The notes: generated from the sequence alone by a model not told the origin. Positions 28,293 to 37,715 are shown, counted from the first letter of the stretch. The stretch is DNA of 64,000 bases from Sphingobacterium deserti (GCF_000757725.1 NZ_JJMU01000024.1:1-64000), one strand, 5' to 3'. A program made the numbers and translations.

Positions 28293-29855
28293 ATGAATAT
28301 CCAGTTCTTCTACAAAAAATTTGCTATCTGCATTCTGGCAACGGGTATCTTATCGCTCTCCAGCTGTCAGGACTTTTTGGATTTAGCACCAGATGATCAA
28401 TTATCTGGCTCAAACTTCTACAAGACAGAAGCGGATTTTACACAGGCGCTCCATGCAGCATACAACCCGTTGCGTAGCGTGGGGCCAGATTACTACACCG
28501 CGGAGATGCGATCTGACAACACACATTATGAATATAACCCGACCAATCAGGGTACCGCTATCTATATGCGCCAGGACATCGCCGATTTCACCAATAATTC
28601 CAGTAATGATTATTCTGCAGCAATCTATTATGATAGCTACCGCGGCATCTCGCGTGCTAACGTCATTTTAGATAGGCTGCCCAACGCGACAATTTCTGAT
28701 GAAGTGAGGCGGAAAATCGAAGGCGAGGCGCGCTTTCTACGCGCTTTTTACTATTTCAAATTGGTACGCTACTTTGGAAAGGTGCCTCTTTATTTGCGGG
28801 AGGTCTCTGAGGAGAGTCAGGCGTTTTTGCCTCGCGCAGAAGTTACGGCCTTGTATACCCAGATTATAGAAGATGCTACAACGGCCTTAGAACTTCTAGA
28901 TGCGCCGTCAAAATTTCCACAATCTGGCTATGCCAGCAAAGGATCGGCAGCCATGCTGTTGGCAGATATCTACGCAACACAGAAGGCATATGCCTCAGCA
29001 GAAGAACAGCTACTCAGTTTGGCAGGCATGGGGTATGAATTATTGCCCAATTATGCAGACGTATTTTCCACAGCCAACAAGAACAGCAAAGAATCAATTT
29101 TTGAAGTGCAATTCCTGCAAGGGCTCACGCTGGGCATGCAAAGCAATTTCATTTATATTTTTCTTCCGCGCTGTCTGAATACATCGATCATTACCGGTGT
29201 CGTGACAAACAACACGTCCAACACCGGTGGCGGATGGAACACCCCGACTAAAGAAATGATCGCTGCCTACGAGCCGGGCGACACCCGGCTAGAGGCATCC
29301 ATCGGCATAGCAGAGGGAACTTATAATGCAAGTAATCATTTCCGGCTGGAAGCGAACAAAAGCGTAACCAACTATTCCGCACCTGCAGGAAAAACCGGCG
29401 TGCCGTATATCAAGAAATATGTAAACCCGCATGCGAATCCAAATAATACGGACGACAACTGGCCGGTTTACCGATATGCTGATGCCCTTTTGTTATTAGC
29501 AGAAGTCCAAAATGAGCAAGGTAAAACCAGCGATGCATTGGTTCATCTTAACCGCGTGCGTCGTCGTGCTTTGCCAAATGCACCTGCCCTATCCGTGACA
29601 GATCAAAACCTTTTGCGTGATCTAATCCTGAAAGAAAGACGCGTAGAACTTGCTTTCGAAAACCACCGTTGGTTCGATTTGCTCCGTAGCGGACGCGCCG
29701 TGGAAATCATGCAGCAAAATGCGGTGTGGATGAAAGAGAATTACCCCTACCTCTCTACACAGTCTTACCAGATTGACGAGAACAAATTGCTATACCCTAT
29801 CCCATTTGCGGAAATAGGTGTGAATCCACTTTTAGAACAAAATCAGGGTTACTAA
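28293..29855 (+). CDS. SusD/RagB family nutrient-binding lipoprotein, locus 1
   Basis: A 520-residue surface lipoprotein; lipobox ILSLSSC near residue 27, then QDFLDLAPDDQ as usual for SusD. The SusD-like N-terminal domain (FYKTEADFTQALHAAYNPLR) and TPR-rich body (RFLRAFYYFKLVRYFGKVPL) lead to the C-terminal RagB/SusD domain (RVELAFENHRWFDLLRSGRA; LYPIPFAEIGVNPLLEQNQG). It acts as a lid on the SusC channel. It starts 2 bp after susC and overlaps the next gene by one base (TAATG), so the three genes are translationally linked. Confidence 0.95.
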   Translation: MNIQFFYKKFAICILATGILSLSSCQDFLDLAPDDQLSGSNFYKTEADFTQALHAAYNPLRSVGPDYYTAEMRSDNTHYEYNPTNQGTAIYMRQDIADFTNNSSNDYSAAIYYDSYRGISRANVILDRLPNATISDEVRRKIEGEARFLRAFYYFKLVRYFGKVPLYLREVSEESQAFLPRAEVTALYTQIIEDATTALELLDAPSKFPQSGYASKGSAAMLLADIYATQKAYASAEEQLLSLAGMGYELLPNYADVFSTANKNSKESIFEVQFLQGLTLGMQSNFIYIFLPRCLNTSIITGVVTNNTSNTGGGWNTPTKEMIAAYEPGDTRLEASIGIAEGTYNASNHFRLEANKSVTNYSAPAGKTGVPYIKKYVNPHANPNNTDDNWPVYRYADALLLLAEVQNEQGKTSDALVHLNRVRRRALPNAPALSVTDQNLLRDLILKERRVELAFENHRWFDLLRSGRAVEIMQQNAVWMKENYPYLSTQSYQIDENKLLYPIPFAEIGVNPLLEQNQGY

Positions 29856-31645
29856 TGAATATACACGCTCGTTACTATGCGTTCATCCTTGTTGCGGTAT
29901 TGCCGTGGCAAGGATTGTTCGCACAACGTAAAAATCAAATGGGCAGCCAACCGAGCAGACCTTTTTCTATTGCTATCATTCCCGACACGCAATACAATAC
30001 CAAGGAAAGTCAGGGCGGAAGCAATGCACTTTTTGACGCGCAAGTCGAATGGATCCTTGCGAATCGGGAACAGGAAAATATCGCCTATGTCATTCATTTG
30101 GGCGACATTACGGATGATGGAGATAAGGCGCCGAAACAATGGGAAAATGCCGCGCAGGTCATGTACAAATTGGAAAAACCATTGCCAGGCCTTCCTCATG
30201 GCATTCCTTATGGGTTAGCGGTGGGCAACCACGATCAGCTACCAAGTCAATTCGCCGCATCGGGCAGTACCAAGTATTTTAATCACTATTTTGGTGTTCA
30301 ACATTTCAATAATAAGGCGTATTACGGCGGACATTTCGGGGATGATAATGACAGCCATTTTGATCTTTTTTCTGCTGGAGGAATAGATTTCATTGTCCTT
30401 TACGTCGAATTTGACGCCTTCGATGAACAGCAAGACGCGATGAACAACTGGGCGGCATCTGTACTGGAAACTCATAACAATCGGAAGGCAATTGTGGTGA
30501 CTCACTACACCTTATTCCTGAATCCGGTTGCCGGGAGCAATGCCAAGGGGCGATCTCCCTTCAGCAAACAGGCGAAACGTCTCTATGATCGTTTGAAACA
30601 GCATAAAAACTTTTTTATGATGGCTGGTGGCCATGTAGGCGATAACGGCGAGGGCTTTCGCCAAGACAGCTATAATGGCAGTACCGTTAAAAGTTTTCTA
30701 TCGGATTATCAAAGTCGCCCGATGGGCGGAAACGGCATGATGCGCCTGATGCGTTTTGATCTTGAAAAAGATCAAATACAGGTGCGCACCTTCTCGCCTT
30801 ACCATGACTACGAAGAGTTGGATGCCGATTCGCATTTCACACTTGGACTATTCCGTGAAGCTGCTGCTTCCCGAATACTAGATTTTGATCTTGATGGCAA
30901 GTCTGATTTGATGATTTACCAACAAGGAAATTGGTTTGATGCAGACAAGCGTCTTCGGTATTCGCAATGGAATGCGGGGGCAGTGCCGGCACCATCTTAC
31001 TATGAAGGAAACGCGCAAACGCAACCTGCGGCCTACAACAGTAAAAAGGCTATGTTTATTCTGAAGAACGGAGAGAGCATCCCATTTGGTCAGCCCGGTG
31101 CTATGCCTGTTCCAGCGGATTATGATGGCGATGGTTTGGCAGATCTGGCCGTATGGCATCCGGCATCTTCGATTTGGGAGGTTAAAGGACAAGACCCCAT
31201 CACGCATGGCTGGGCTGAATCGACGCCTGTCCCCGCAGACTATGACGGCGATGGCGCGGCGGAGAAAGCCGTGTGGCGTTGGAGCAACAGCACCTGGTAT
31301 ATTGCCGAGGTAGGCAATGTTCCGTTTGGTAAGCCCGGAGACGTACCTGTGCCTGCCGATTACAATGGCGACGGCAAAGCGGAAATCGCGGTGTGGCGGC
31401 CAACGACGGGGGAATGGTTGATCCACGGCATGGAAAAAAGCATGAAGCTCGGCAAGCAGGGCGACTTGCCCATACCGGGTGATTACGATGGTACGGGAAA
31501 GGTGCAATGTGCCATCTTCGATCCCGAGAAGAAAATAGTCTTGTTTGAAAGTGGTGAATCTATGTCGCTAGATACTACCTTAGAGGAAGTGGTTAACCTG
31601 CCTTACGCTATCAAAAGCTATTACCTCAACTTACTAAAAAAGTAA
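29855..31645 (+). CDS. Secreted metallophosphoesterase with C-terminal FG-GAP-like repeats
   Basis: A 596-residue exported protein, signal peptide ending GLFA before QRKN. The calcineurin-like phosphoesterase domain covers about 35-330. Metal ligands are seen in IIPDTQYN, HLGDITDDG, VGNHDQ, VVTHYTLF and MAGGHVGDNGEG; the second histidine of GHxH is absent, as in related PDTQ-type enzymes. About residues 340-560 hold five repeats of the type PADYDGDGxAExAVWRP, with D-x-D-G-D-G calcium loops that decay in the last copy, likely a beta-propeller for binding. It overlaps susD by one base, so it acts on the material SusCD binds. No phosphatase substrate can be read from sequence. Confidence 0.85.
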   Translation: MNIHARYYAFILVAVLPWQGLFAQRKNQMGSQPSRPFSIAIIPDTQYNTKESQGGSNALFDAQVEWILANREQENIAYVIHLGDITDDGDKAPKQWENAAQVMYKLEKPLPGLPHGIPYGLAVGNHDQLPSQFAASGSTKYFNHYFGVQHFNNKAYYGGHFGDDNDSHFDLFSAGGIDFIVLYVEFDAFDEQQDAMNNWAASVLETHNNRKAIVVTHYTLFLNPVAGSNAKGRSPFSKQAKRLYDRLKQHKNFFMMAGGHVGDNGEGFRQDSYNGSTVKSFLSDYQSRPMGGNGMMRLMRFDLEKDQIQVRTFSPYHDYEELDADSHFTLGLFREAAASRILDFDLDGKSDLMIYQQGNWFDADKRLRYSQWNAGAVPAPSYYEGNAQTQPAAYNSKKAMFILKNGESIPFGQPGAMPVPADYDGDGLADLAVWHPASSIWEVKGQDPITHGWAESTPVPADYDGDGAAEKAVWRWSNSTWYIAEVGNVPFGKPGDVPVPADYNGDGKAEIAVWRPTTGEWLIHGMEKSMKLGKQGDLPIPGDYDGTGKVQCAIFDPEKKIVLFESGESMSLDTTLEEVVNLPYAIKSYYLNLLKK

Positions 31646-31742
31646 CTATAAGCATGGAGATGGCAATTTTTAATTACAGTACACTCCTCGTTTTTATCAT
31701 CGAGCGTCGAAAAATGAAGCTTTATGCTTCGATGTGTTAATT

Positions 31743-31797
31743 CTTTGTTAAATCGTTATAGCAACTTGGAATAATCTAAAATTTAGTCTTACATTTG
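31743..31797 (+). promoter_or_regulatory. Promoter of small RNA copy A
   Basis: CTTTGTTAAATC (31743-31754) is followed after exactly 35 bp by the -7 box TACATTTG (31790-31797). The same two elements with the same 35-bp gap precede copy B at 53605-53659, while the bases between them differ. A TTG at 31766-31768, 21 bp before the -7 box, may act as -33 element in this copy. Confidence 0.6.
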
Positions 31798-31800
31798 ACT

Positions 31801-31876
31801 ATTCATAATTAGGTTTATAATTGGTTAGTTAGTTTGAAAACCCTAAAGCTCCCCGCTTTAGGGTTTTCTATTTTTG
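31801..31876 (+). ncRNA. Probable small RNA, copy A
   Basis: About 75 nt from the expected start (4 nt after TACATTTG) to the T-run. The body shares ATTCATAATT, then AGGTT and AATTGGTTAGTTAG with copy B. It ends in a perfect 12-bp terminator stem (31837-31848 with 31856-31867) around the loop CTCCCCG. No open reading frame with a start fits it. The C-rich loop could pair with G-rich ribosome-binding regions. It stands between the locus 1 phosphoesterase gene and a convergent lipoprotein gene. Whether it matches a known Rfam family cannot be decided here. Confidence 0.65.
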
Positions 31877-31962
31877 TTTCATATCGTTAGTTTCTTTCGT
31901 AAACCTCCTTTCGCAGCAAACCTAATGTAGGGCGAAGATTTTTCCGATGTTATTATATTTTG

Positions 31963-32694
31963 TCACTTATTATCTTCTTCAACGATAGCAAGCGTTTCCT
32001 GAGCCGACTTCAAGCTTCGCTTTTCATATTCTTCTTCTGTAAGTACGTTTCTTAAAAATGTGCTGTCAATAACACCTTTATTCAACGAGGCGTATACCTT
32101 GTCGGTATTAACGTACAAAATCACCGGAAAATCTGCTGCTTTCAGATTATTTTGGATATTGGATATCATTTCTTTATTTGCGTGTATCACCTGTTTGTTC
32201 AGCAACCTCGACCACAAGAACACAACCACATCTTTTTCTGGCGGTATGGTTTGCGAATCAATGCCAAGCTTGTTTGTTAAATCATGGAAGTTCCATTGTT
32301 CATGATCTACAGCAGCCGCTGTTTTTGGAATATAATGTGAGAACCGATCGTCGATGTTCCACTTAAGTTTTCCCACAGCACCTGGCACTAAACAGTTCGT
32401 ATGAAACGACTCGAGCTTTCTATCTGTGTTGAAATAGAGCATCTGTATAGGCTGTGCAGCAAGCCTACTTTCTAGCGAATCGAACAGCGTGGCATAGCGG
32501 ATGAAACTCGTGTCAGATACCGCAAAGTTGAGTTTAGGTCCTGAATACGTCGCCATTAGGGCGGATGCATTCTTCTCATAAAGCTCTTGATCGAAATTTT
32601 GCACATTTTGCACCCCCATAAACCGCATAAAGATGGCGGTACATGAATTTAAGCATAAGCTTAGTAACAACAGTAAGATGGGTATAACTTTCAT
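31963..32694 (-). CDS. Lipoprotein of unknown function
   Basis: A 243-residue lipoprotein with lipobox LCLNSC near residue 17, then a conserved-looking FMGVQNVQNFDQELYEKNA. The body contains IQMLYFNTDRKLESFHTNC and EKDVVVFLWSRLLNKQVIHA, and DFPVILYVNTDKVYA, alternating strands and helices that recall a thioredoxin-like fold, but no CxxC is present. I do not recognise a named family. The frame is open to 32730, but the ATG at 32694 starts the lipoprotein signal. It is the last of a run of minus-strand genes with two S41 peptidases, though 198 bp separate it from the nearest. Confidence 0.65.
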   Translation of the reverse strand: MKVIPILLLLLSLCLNSCTAIFMRFMGVQNVQNFDQELYEKNASALMATYSGPKLNFAVSDTSFIRYATLFDSLESRLAAQPIQMLYFNTDRKLESFHTNCLVPGAVGKLKWNIDDRFSHYIPKTAAAVDHEQWNFHDLTNKLGIDSQTIPPEKDVVVFLWSRLLNKQVIHANKEMISNIQNNLKAADFPVILYVNTDKVYASLNKGVIDSTFLRNVLTEEEYEKRSLKSAQETLAIVEEDNK

Positions 32695-32892
32695 AATTCG
32701 CTTTAAATCTATCCTAAACATAAGCCACAATAAAACGAAAATAAAAATTAAAAATATTAAAAATAAATTTATATAAAATTAATTGAAGCAACTAAAAGCC
32801 TCAACTAATTAAAATGAGAAAAACCACATGATAAATTCAATAAAAATAAAATAATTTTATTAGTATCGCTAAGGATGCCGAAGGACGATGTT

Positions 32893-34695
32893 TTAGTTTT
32901 GAGCATTGGAAATAAGCCTTTCCACCTGCCTTAATACGGGGTCATCATCTTTTAAATAATCTCCAATTGTTGGAATAATTTCATAATCTGGAATTAAGCC
33001 TCGACCAAAGGGAACGCCTTTGTTTGACGTGTTGACGACAAACTTGATGAGGGGAATTCGTCCCGAAAGGCCAGAATGGGGGAGCGTGAAATTTAGAAAG
33101 TAACCGCTGCTATTGCCGTAGTATCCGCCTCCAGTTTCCTCACCTACGAATACCGCTGATGTATGATTTTTCGCAAGCGCCGCAAATTCAGAGCCTCCTG
33201 AAAAGGTTAATCCACCTATTAGTATAAAAATCCGTCCGGAAAATCGCCATGGACTAGGACTTAAGCCTTCATAGGTGCCGGGCCGGTTTACGAATCTACC
33301 ATCAACATCCCGGAAAAATTCACGGCTTATCTTCGCTTGTAGAAGGCTGTCTTCTCCAATGTAATCAGTCATAGCCGTAAATGAAAAGCGATCGGATGGA
33401 ACTTCGACATACTGGTACTTTTTATATCGCTTATCGATAAGGTAAGACATCAATATATCTTCCATGCCTTGTGTTCCCCCTTCATTCTTTCTGAGGTCAA
33501 TTATCAGGTTATTAATACCAAGATTGTTAATACTTCGAAAAACGCTATCCATCGTATTTTTAAAGCCCACCATTCCTTTCGCATACCGATTAGCGCCAAA
33601 ATCATTGATCGTTAGTCGGGCACAAGATGACAAGCTATCCAAGTCAATTTGCAGCGATTGCGTAAAGAATAATTGGGGATTTGCTTTTCTGAAAGCATTG
33701 CGCATCTTACTATACACCTTTGACGACACTGCTGCAATTTTTACAGATACTGCTGTTTCTGGTTCTGTTTTTTTAATTTCGATCGTGTAGGTGTCGCACA
33801 GACCGTATAACCGGAGCAAGTAACTAGAAAAGAGATCTTCCACCCATCGGGCTTTGCTTGTCACATTGTAGCCGTCTGCCGGTTCGATATCAAACATCAT
33901 TTGAAGAATGGTCTTTGTACTTCTGCCATTGATAGCAGTTATTTCATTTCCCTTCCAAGTGCTATCGCTACTTTCCAAGATATATAACTTGCCATTGCTT
34001 ATTTTCACCAATAATGGCAGGTAAGTGCCGTATTGTCTGAAATAATTATTTGTCTCGTCTGACAAGCGAATGGAGGCATGTCCTTCCCTCGTTTGCGCGG
34101 TAAACGGTGCTACCACTTTGTAAAAATCTAAAGCGGTCATCCCGTCCACAATCATCGCACGTTGCGCCCTATACAAACTATCAAATTCGGCAAAAGTGTG
34201 GTACCAAAGGCCTAATCTAGTTTCCAAATAAGCGTCTCGTAGCATAGTGAAATCCGCTTCCAGCGCTTCTTTTGTAAAACGTGTCAATGTATCGGGTATG
34301 TTGGAAGTGTGTAGTCGAACAGACCCCACCTTAGCATTTTCTTTTTCATCGAGCGGAGTGACACACAAGGTATAATATGCCGATGAATCTGGGGAGTACA
34401 CAAGCTTCTCGAAACCGAATCGACCATTCGGTGAATCCTTCTCGGCAAGCGATTTTCCGTTGCTGTCTTTCAATGTTAGTGAGACGTCTATACCTTGCTG
34501 CTCGACACTTATTTGATACACACTATCTTTGAAAAAGTAGTATTGAGCCACATACGGCTTACCCATACGAATAGTTCGCTTTATTTCATTATGGTTGACC
34601 GTTAAAGTTTCTTTTTCTTGCGCTACTGAGCTTGTGTATCCCAACAAAGCATTACACAAGAGCACCACACCGAAAAACAAGTCTTTTAGTTTCAT
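32893..34695 (-). CDS. S41 family peptidase, large form
   Basis: A 600-residue exported protein with signal peptide to about residue 25 (SSVA before QEKE). The N-terminal part (about 30-130) reads as a beta domain (YVAQYYFFKDSVYQISVEQQ). The C-terminal part is an S41 (tail-specific protease) fold: NNLIIDLRKNEGGTQGMEDI, then FILIGGLTFSGGSEFAALAK, where the catalytic serine is in FSGGSEF, then VGEETGGGYYGNS. A PDZ domain is hinted by ITAINGRSTKTIL. It probably acts in the periplasm or at the cell surface. It lies downstream of the AraC gene (140-bp gap), same strand. Confidence 0.85.
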   Translation of the reverse strand: MKLKDLFFGVVLLCNALLGYTSSVAQEKETLTVNHNEIKRTIRMGKPYVAQYYFFKDSVYQISVEQQGIDVSLTLKDSNGKSLAEKDSPNGRFGFEKLVYSPDSSAYYTLCVTPLDEKENAKVGSVRLHTSNIPDTLTRFTKEALEADFTMLRDAYLETRLGLWYHTFAEFDSLYRAQRAMIVDGMTALDFYKVVAPFTAQTREGHASIRLSDETNNYFRQYGTYLPLLVKISNGKLYILESSDSTWKGNEITAINGRSTKTILQMMFDIEPADGYNVTSKARWVEDLFSSYLLRLYGLCDTYTIEIKKTEPETAVSVKIAAVSSKVYSKMRNAFRKANPQLFFTQSLQIDLDSLSSCARLTINDFGANRYAKGMVGFKNTMDSVFRSINNLGINNLIIDLRKNEGGTQGMEDILMSYLIDKRYKKYQYVEVPSDRFSFTAMTDYIGEDSLLQAKISREFFRDVDGRFVNRPGTYEGLSPSPWRFSGRIFILIGGLTFSGGSEFAALAKNHTSAVFVGEETGGGYYGNSSGYFLNFTLPHSGLSGRIPLIKFVVNTSNKGVPFGRGLIPDYEIIPTIGDYLKDDDPVLRQVERLISNAQN

Positions 34696-34835
34696 ATGTC
34701 AATAATTATTTCATGAGCTTGCTACACTCGGACTGCATTTATATGGAATGTCTAGATTATTCTTTGGATTGATTAGACATTTCAGCAAGCCCAAAACTAA
34801 AGCTTTATGAGAAACTTCAATTGTACGATATTGAA

Positions 34836-35606
34836 CTAACTGTTTCTATAAACACCCGGTGCCACGCCAACCAACTTCTTAAATTCACGCGTGAGATGTG
34901 GAACATCGTAAAATCCGGTCAACACCGCAACTTCTAACAAATTGTCGGCATGTAAAAGCAGACCTTTAGCTGCTTCAATTCTTTTTTGGAGAACGTAGCG
35001 ATTGGGGGTAAGTCCTGTTTCCTGCTTAAACAGCCGCAGAAATTTGAATGAATCCATCCCAAACTTTTTTGCCGTATCAACCAAAGAAAAACTTTGCAAA
35101 CTATGCTCATCTAAAAATTCCCGGAACAAACGTAACTCGCTGCTTCTAAATCTGACGGGATTAGCGTACTTCTTTACCAATAAAGCCAAACACTTTAAGA
35201 TACTACTTTCGTAATGCGAGGCGGTATGCAACGCTTCGTGACTAAGCGACAGAAATTGCGAGAAGAGCCATTCATCATAAATTACCTTTTCATCAAAAAA
35301 GACCGCTTCGCCGGCATTCATACTTTTAAGCACATCAGGCGCTACGTAAAATGTTGTGAACGTATTGCCCAAAATTTGCTCGCAAGGCGTAGCATGTACT
35401 TCGTAAGGATTTGTTATGCACAACGTCCCAACGGGAGCATGAAGAACTTTGCCGGGGAGTTTCACGGAAAACGTTTGATCAAGGATAAGCGCAATATTAA
35501 AGGTATCATGCGTGTGGTCGGGAAAATCCAATCTGTGCCGTTGTGCATATAAAATCTCCATACCATCAAGCATTGGAAATCTTTTGAAATCATTTCTACT
35601 TTGCAT
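34836..35606 (-). CDS. AraC family transcriptional regulator
   Basis: A 256-residue regulator. The N-terminal cupin-like sensing domain (about 15-100) has FPDHTHDTFNIALILDQ and PVGTLCITNPYEVHATPC. The C-terminal double helix-turn-helix (about 160-255) has FSLVDTAKKFGMDSFKFLRL and LEVAVLTGFYDVPHLTREFK, ending GVAPGVYRNS. The target is not known. It sits between two S41 peptidase genes on the same strand (59 bp after one, 140 bp before the other), so these are likely candidates for its control. Effector ligand cannot be read. Confidence 0.9.
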   Translation of the reverse strand: MQSRNDFKRFPMLDGMEILYAQRHRLDFPDHTHDTFNIALILDQTFSVKLPGKVLHAPVGTLCITNPYEVHATPCEQILGNTFTTFYVAPDVLKSMNAGEAVFFDEKVIYDEWLFSQFLSLSHEALHTASHYESSILKCLALLVKKYANPVRFRSSELRLFREFLDEHSLQSFSLVDTAKKFGMDSFKFLRLFKQETGLTPNRYVLQKRIEAAKGLLLHADNLLEVAVLTGFYDVPHLTREFKKLVGVAPGVYRNS

Positions 35607-35665
35607 AACTGAAAAAAACAGGGTTTTATTGCACTATTGTTTGAAATGTAAAGCCATCCTTGTGA

Positions 35666-36727
35666 TTAATCTTGTGCCTTAAGAAAACGCAGTGCTGCAT
35701 CTAGGTATTTCGCTTTCACCGTCTCATCCGTGATTTTTCGCTGTTGCAAATCTGCATCGAATGTGAATAAGATGTCGGGGACAATACCCTCACCTATGCC
35801 GTAGCGCTTGTCGTTGCGATCTTTTAGGACGTCTGTCGTGAGATTGAGCAAATAACTTTTTCCCAGGGGATATTCTGTATTTCCGGAAGTTAGTCCGTTG
35901 GTTTGCTGACCAACAACGGTGACATTTTTCTGCCCTTTAAAAGCGGCAACGAAAAATTCGCCAGAGCTAGCCGTCTTTCGACTTGTCAGCAAAATAATGG
36001 GGACATTCGTATGAACAAGCTTTACAGGTCGCAATGATTCGTCATTTAATTTAAATAGTTCGAACAACCGCTCTTCAAACTTATCACCATTTGTTTTCCA
36101 CATCATTTTGGTCTGCTTCTCTTCTTTGCCGTGCCTGTCTACGAAGGAATACACCGAGTCTTTATCGATCAGCGTAGACATTTGCCATAACATAGGTATG
36201 ATTGAACCGCCATCGTTTTCCGTCACATCAAAGATCCAGGCTTCAGGATTCATCGCGTCCAATTGCTGCAGTTGGCTCCCAATGGTCTCAATGTACTTTC
36301 TGTATTCTAATGCGACAGCAGGAATATTGATGTAAGCAAATCTTCCCTCTAGTAAATCGCTCTTGAAGCGGAGCGGCGGATAACCGGCCTCTTCATATGT
36401 TATGTGTGCATATTTTTCCAAAAAGTCTAGTTCATCCTCGTCTTCCTCATCCGCTTCTATGTATGAAATAGAGGAATGCTGATCTTTCAACTTCTTTAGG
36501 AAAGTTTTGAAATAGGGCTTCAACTCACCGATCTCGGAAACATTTTTTGTGTCGTTTAAAAGCGCAATACGTGCAGAATCAAGTTTAATCGTCCGCCGCG
36601 CATAAGCATTTGTTTCAATTACCTCGAGAAATTTCAAAACCAACTCATGGGAATTATTAGTCTGTCCATAAGCTGTTTGCCACAGTAAAATTATGCTTGC
36701 AAAGATGGTAATTATATGGGTTTTCAT
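35666..36727 (-). CDS. S41 family peptidase, small form
   Basis: A 353-residue exported protein; signal peptide ending TAYG before QTNN. An N-terminal helical part holds DARIALLND-like helices (about 25-75). The S41 domain follows: AWIFDVTENDGGSIIPMLWQ, then IILLTSRKTASSGEFFVAAF with the catalytic serine in TASSGEF (near residue 265), and VVGQQTNGLTSGN. It lacks a visible PDZ domain. It resembles the C-terminal half of the larger S41 gene (32893-34695) only in the catalytic core. The frame is open to 36760, but the ATG at 36727 starts the signal peptide. Confidence 0.85.
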   Translation of the reverse strand: MKTHIITIFASIILLWQTAYGQTNNSHELVLKFLEVIETNAYARRTIKLDSARIALLNDTKNVSEIGELKPYFKTFLKKLKDQHSSISYIEADEEDEDELDFLEKYAHITYEEAGYPPLRFKSDLLEGRFAYINIPAVALEYRKYIETIGSQLQQLDAMNPEAWIFDVTENDGGSIIPMLWQMSTLIDKDSVYSFVDRHGKEEKQTKMMWKTNGDKFEERLFELFKLNDESLRPVKLVHTNVPIILLTSRKTASSGEFFVAAFKGQKNVTVVGQQTNGLTSGNTEYPLGKSYLLNLTTDVLKDRNDKRYGIGEGIVPDILFTFDADLQQRKITDETVKAKYLDAALRFLKAQD

Positions 36728-36892
36728 TGCGACAGTATTGGTTTGTAGTAGAAAATGCAATAATACTCGTTTTAATCAATACTATCAGAATATTTTATGG
36801 CTGTTTTGGAAAATAGGCCCTATATCCTGCGTGAGGTACTGTGTCTATGATTTATATACTATAGTCGGCATAAATAGCAGACACTGTTCACC

Positions 36893-36914
36893 AGCGAACA
36901 ACAGGATGTTCGCT
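36893..36914. repeat. Inverted repeat AGCGAACA/TGTTCGCT
   Basis: A perfect 8-bp inverted repeat with a 6-base spacer. A shorter form, GAACA-N6-TGTTC, occurs upstream of the second NTF2-like paralogue at 52740-52755. It lies between the divergent S41 and NTF2-like genes and 140 bp before the ACCGA repeats; the rest of this 470-bp gap shows nothing else that I can support. Confidence 0.4.
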
Positions 36915-37053
36915 AGCGTACAAGAGCCAAAACATAGATTATCACAAAATACTATCATACAGCTTATTACGATTTCTGGCAATGCCATTGCCTATATCCT
37001 ACTGAAGAACACGCACGAAAAGCATGAAATTAAAGAACAGGAAAAACTCACTC

Positions 37054-37138
37054 ACCGAAAATATAGCTGGATTTACCGAGAAACCGAGGTCGTTAATCTA
37101 ATCGCTATTCGGCAGCCCCGGTTAGAACAGTACCTTTG
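37054..37138 (+). promoter_or_regulatory. LytTR-type promoter of NTF2-like paralogue 1
   Basis: Two ACCGA direct repeats (37054-37058 and 37075-37079) are exactly 21 bp apart. A third conserved block TCTAATCGCTATTC is at 37097-37110. The -7 box TACCTTTG is at 37131-37138. All spacings are identical in front of the other two paralogues. Direct repeats two helical turns apart upstream of a promoter without a clear TTG -33 box are typical of LytTR-family activator sites. Inference from the pattern; no LytTR gene lies in this window. Confidence 0.65.
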
Positions 37139-37196
37139 AGTCATCAAACAGGAAGTAAGAAATTAAAATATAAAAGACATTTAAAACATCAACAGC

Positions 37197-37628
37197 ATGA
37201 AAAAGACATTAACATCCCTAGCAGCAGCAATCATCATGATCACTTCTTTTAGCGCATTTGCAGCAGAAAAGAACAATCCACTAAAAAATGTTGAATCAGA
37301 AAAAGTTATTTCTACATATCTAGAGGCTACAACTTTAGGAAGTGTGGATCTTAATAAGTTTCTTTTCGACGATGATTTTGAATACCGCAACAACAGCAAC
37401 AATGACGTTTTCTCGAAAAAAGAGTATTTACAGTTTTTAAAAGCCCATAAAGGCATTGTATACGATTGTGATACGAGGTATGAAATATTAGACCAAAGCG
37501 GGCAGACTTGCTTAGCTAAAGCAACTATGACATTTGATAATTTCACTCGTGTAGATTACATCACGCTTAACCAAGGAAAAGACGGCTGGAAAGTGAGCGA
37601 AGTAATTACCTCTTATCCGAAACCATAA
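37197..37628 (+). CDS. Small exported NTF2-like (lumazine-binding-like) protein, paralogue 1
   Basis: A 143-residue exported protein, signal peptide ending SAFA before AEKN. The mature part looks like the NTF2-like fold: an N-terminal helix (VISTYLEATTLGSVDLN), FLFDDDFEYRN, then strands with YEILDQSGQTCLAKATMTFD and FTRVDYITLNQGKDGWKVSE. Two cysteines (in YDCDTRYE and QTCLAK) are kept in all three paralogues here (also 53049-53474 and 60955-61380) and may form a disulfide. Catalytic residues are not evident, so binding is a possible role. It has its own promoter and terminator. Confidence 0.8.
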   Translation: MKKTLTSLAAAIIMITSFSAFAAEKNNPLKNVESEKVISTYLEATTLGSVDLNKFLFDDDFEYRNNSNNDVFSKKEYLQFLKAHKGIVYDCDTRYEILDQSGQTCLAKATMTFDNFTRVDYITLNQGKDGWKVSEVITSYPKP

Positions 37629-37638
37629 TAGATTTTTG

Positions 37639-37715
37639 TTTCAATATCAGACATGTCGGGAGACATTTCATTGTTTAGTTTAGTTAAAAAAGTCTGCAGC
37701 TTGCAGGCTTTTTTT
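37639..37715 (+). terminator. Structured 3' UTR and terminator of NTF2-like paralogue 1
   Basis: The 3' UTR holds ATGTC-GGGA-GACAT (37653-37666), a stem with a GNRA loop, then TTGTTTAGTTTAGT. It ends with the terminator AGTCTGC/GCAGGCT (37691-37697 with 37703-37709) and a T-run. The same block follows paralogue 2 at 53490-53565 with base changes that keep both stems, so the RNA structure itself appears conserved. Confidence 0.7.

Noticed and set aside
30878..31507. A 209-codon open frame on the minus strand opposite the FG-GAP repeats
   Set aside because: It mirrors the repetitive GC-rich coding sequence of the phosphoesterase, has no family pattern, and the plus-strand protein has clear domains.
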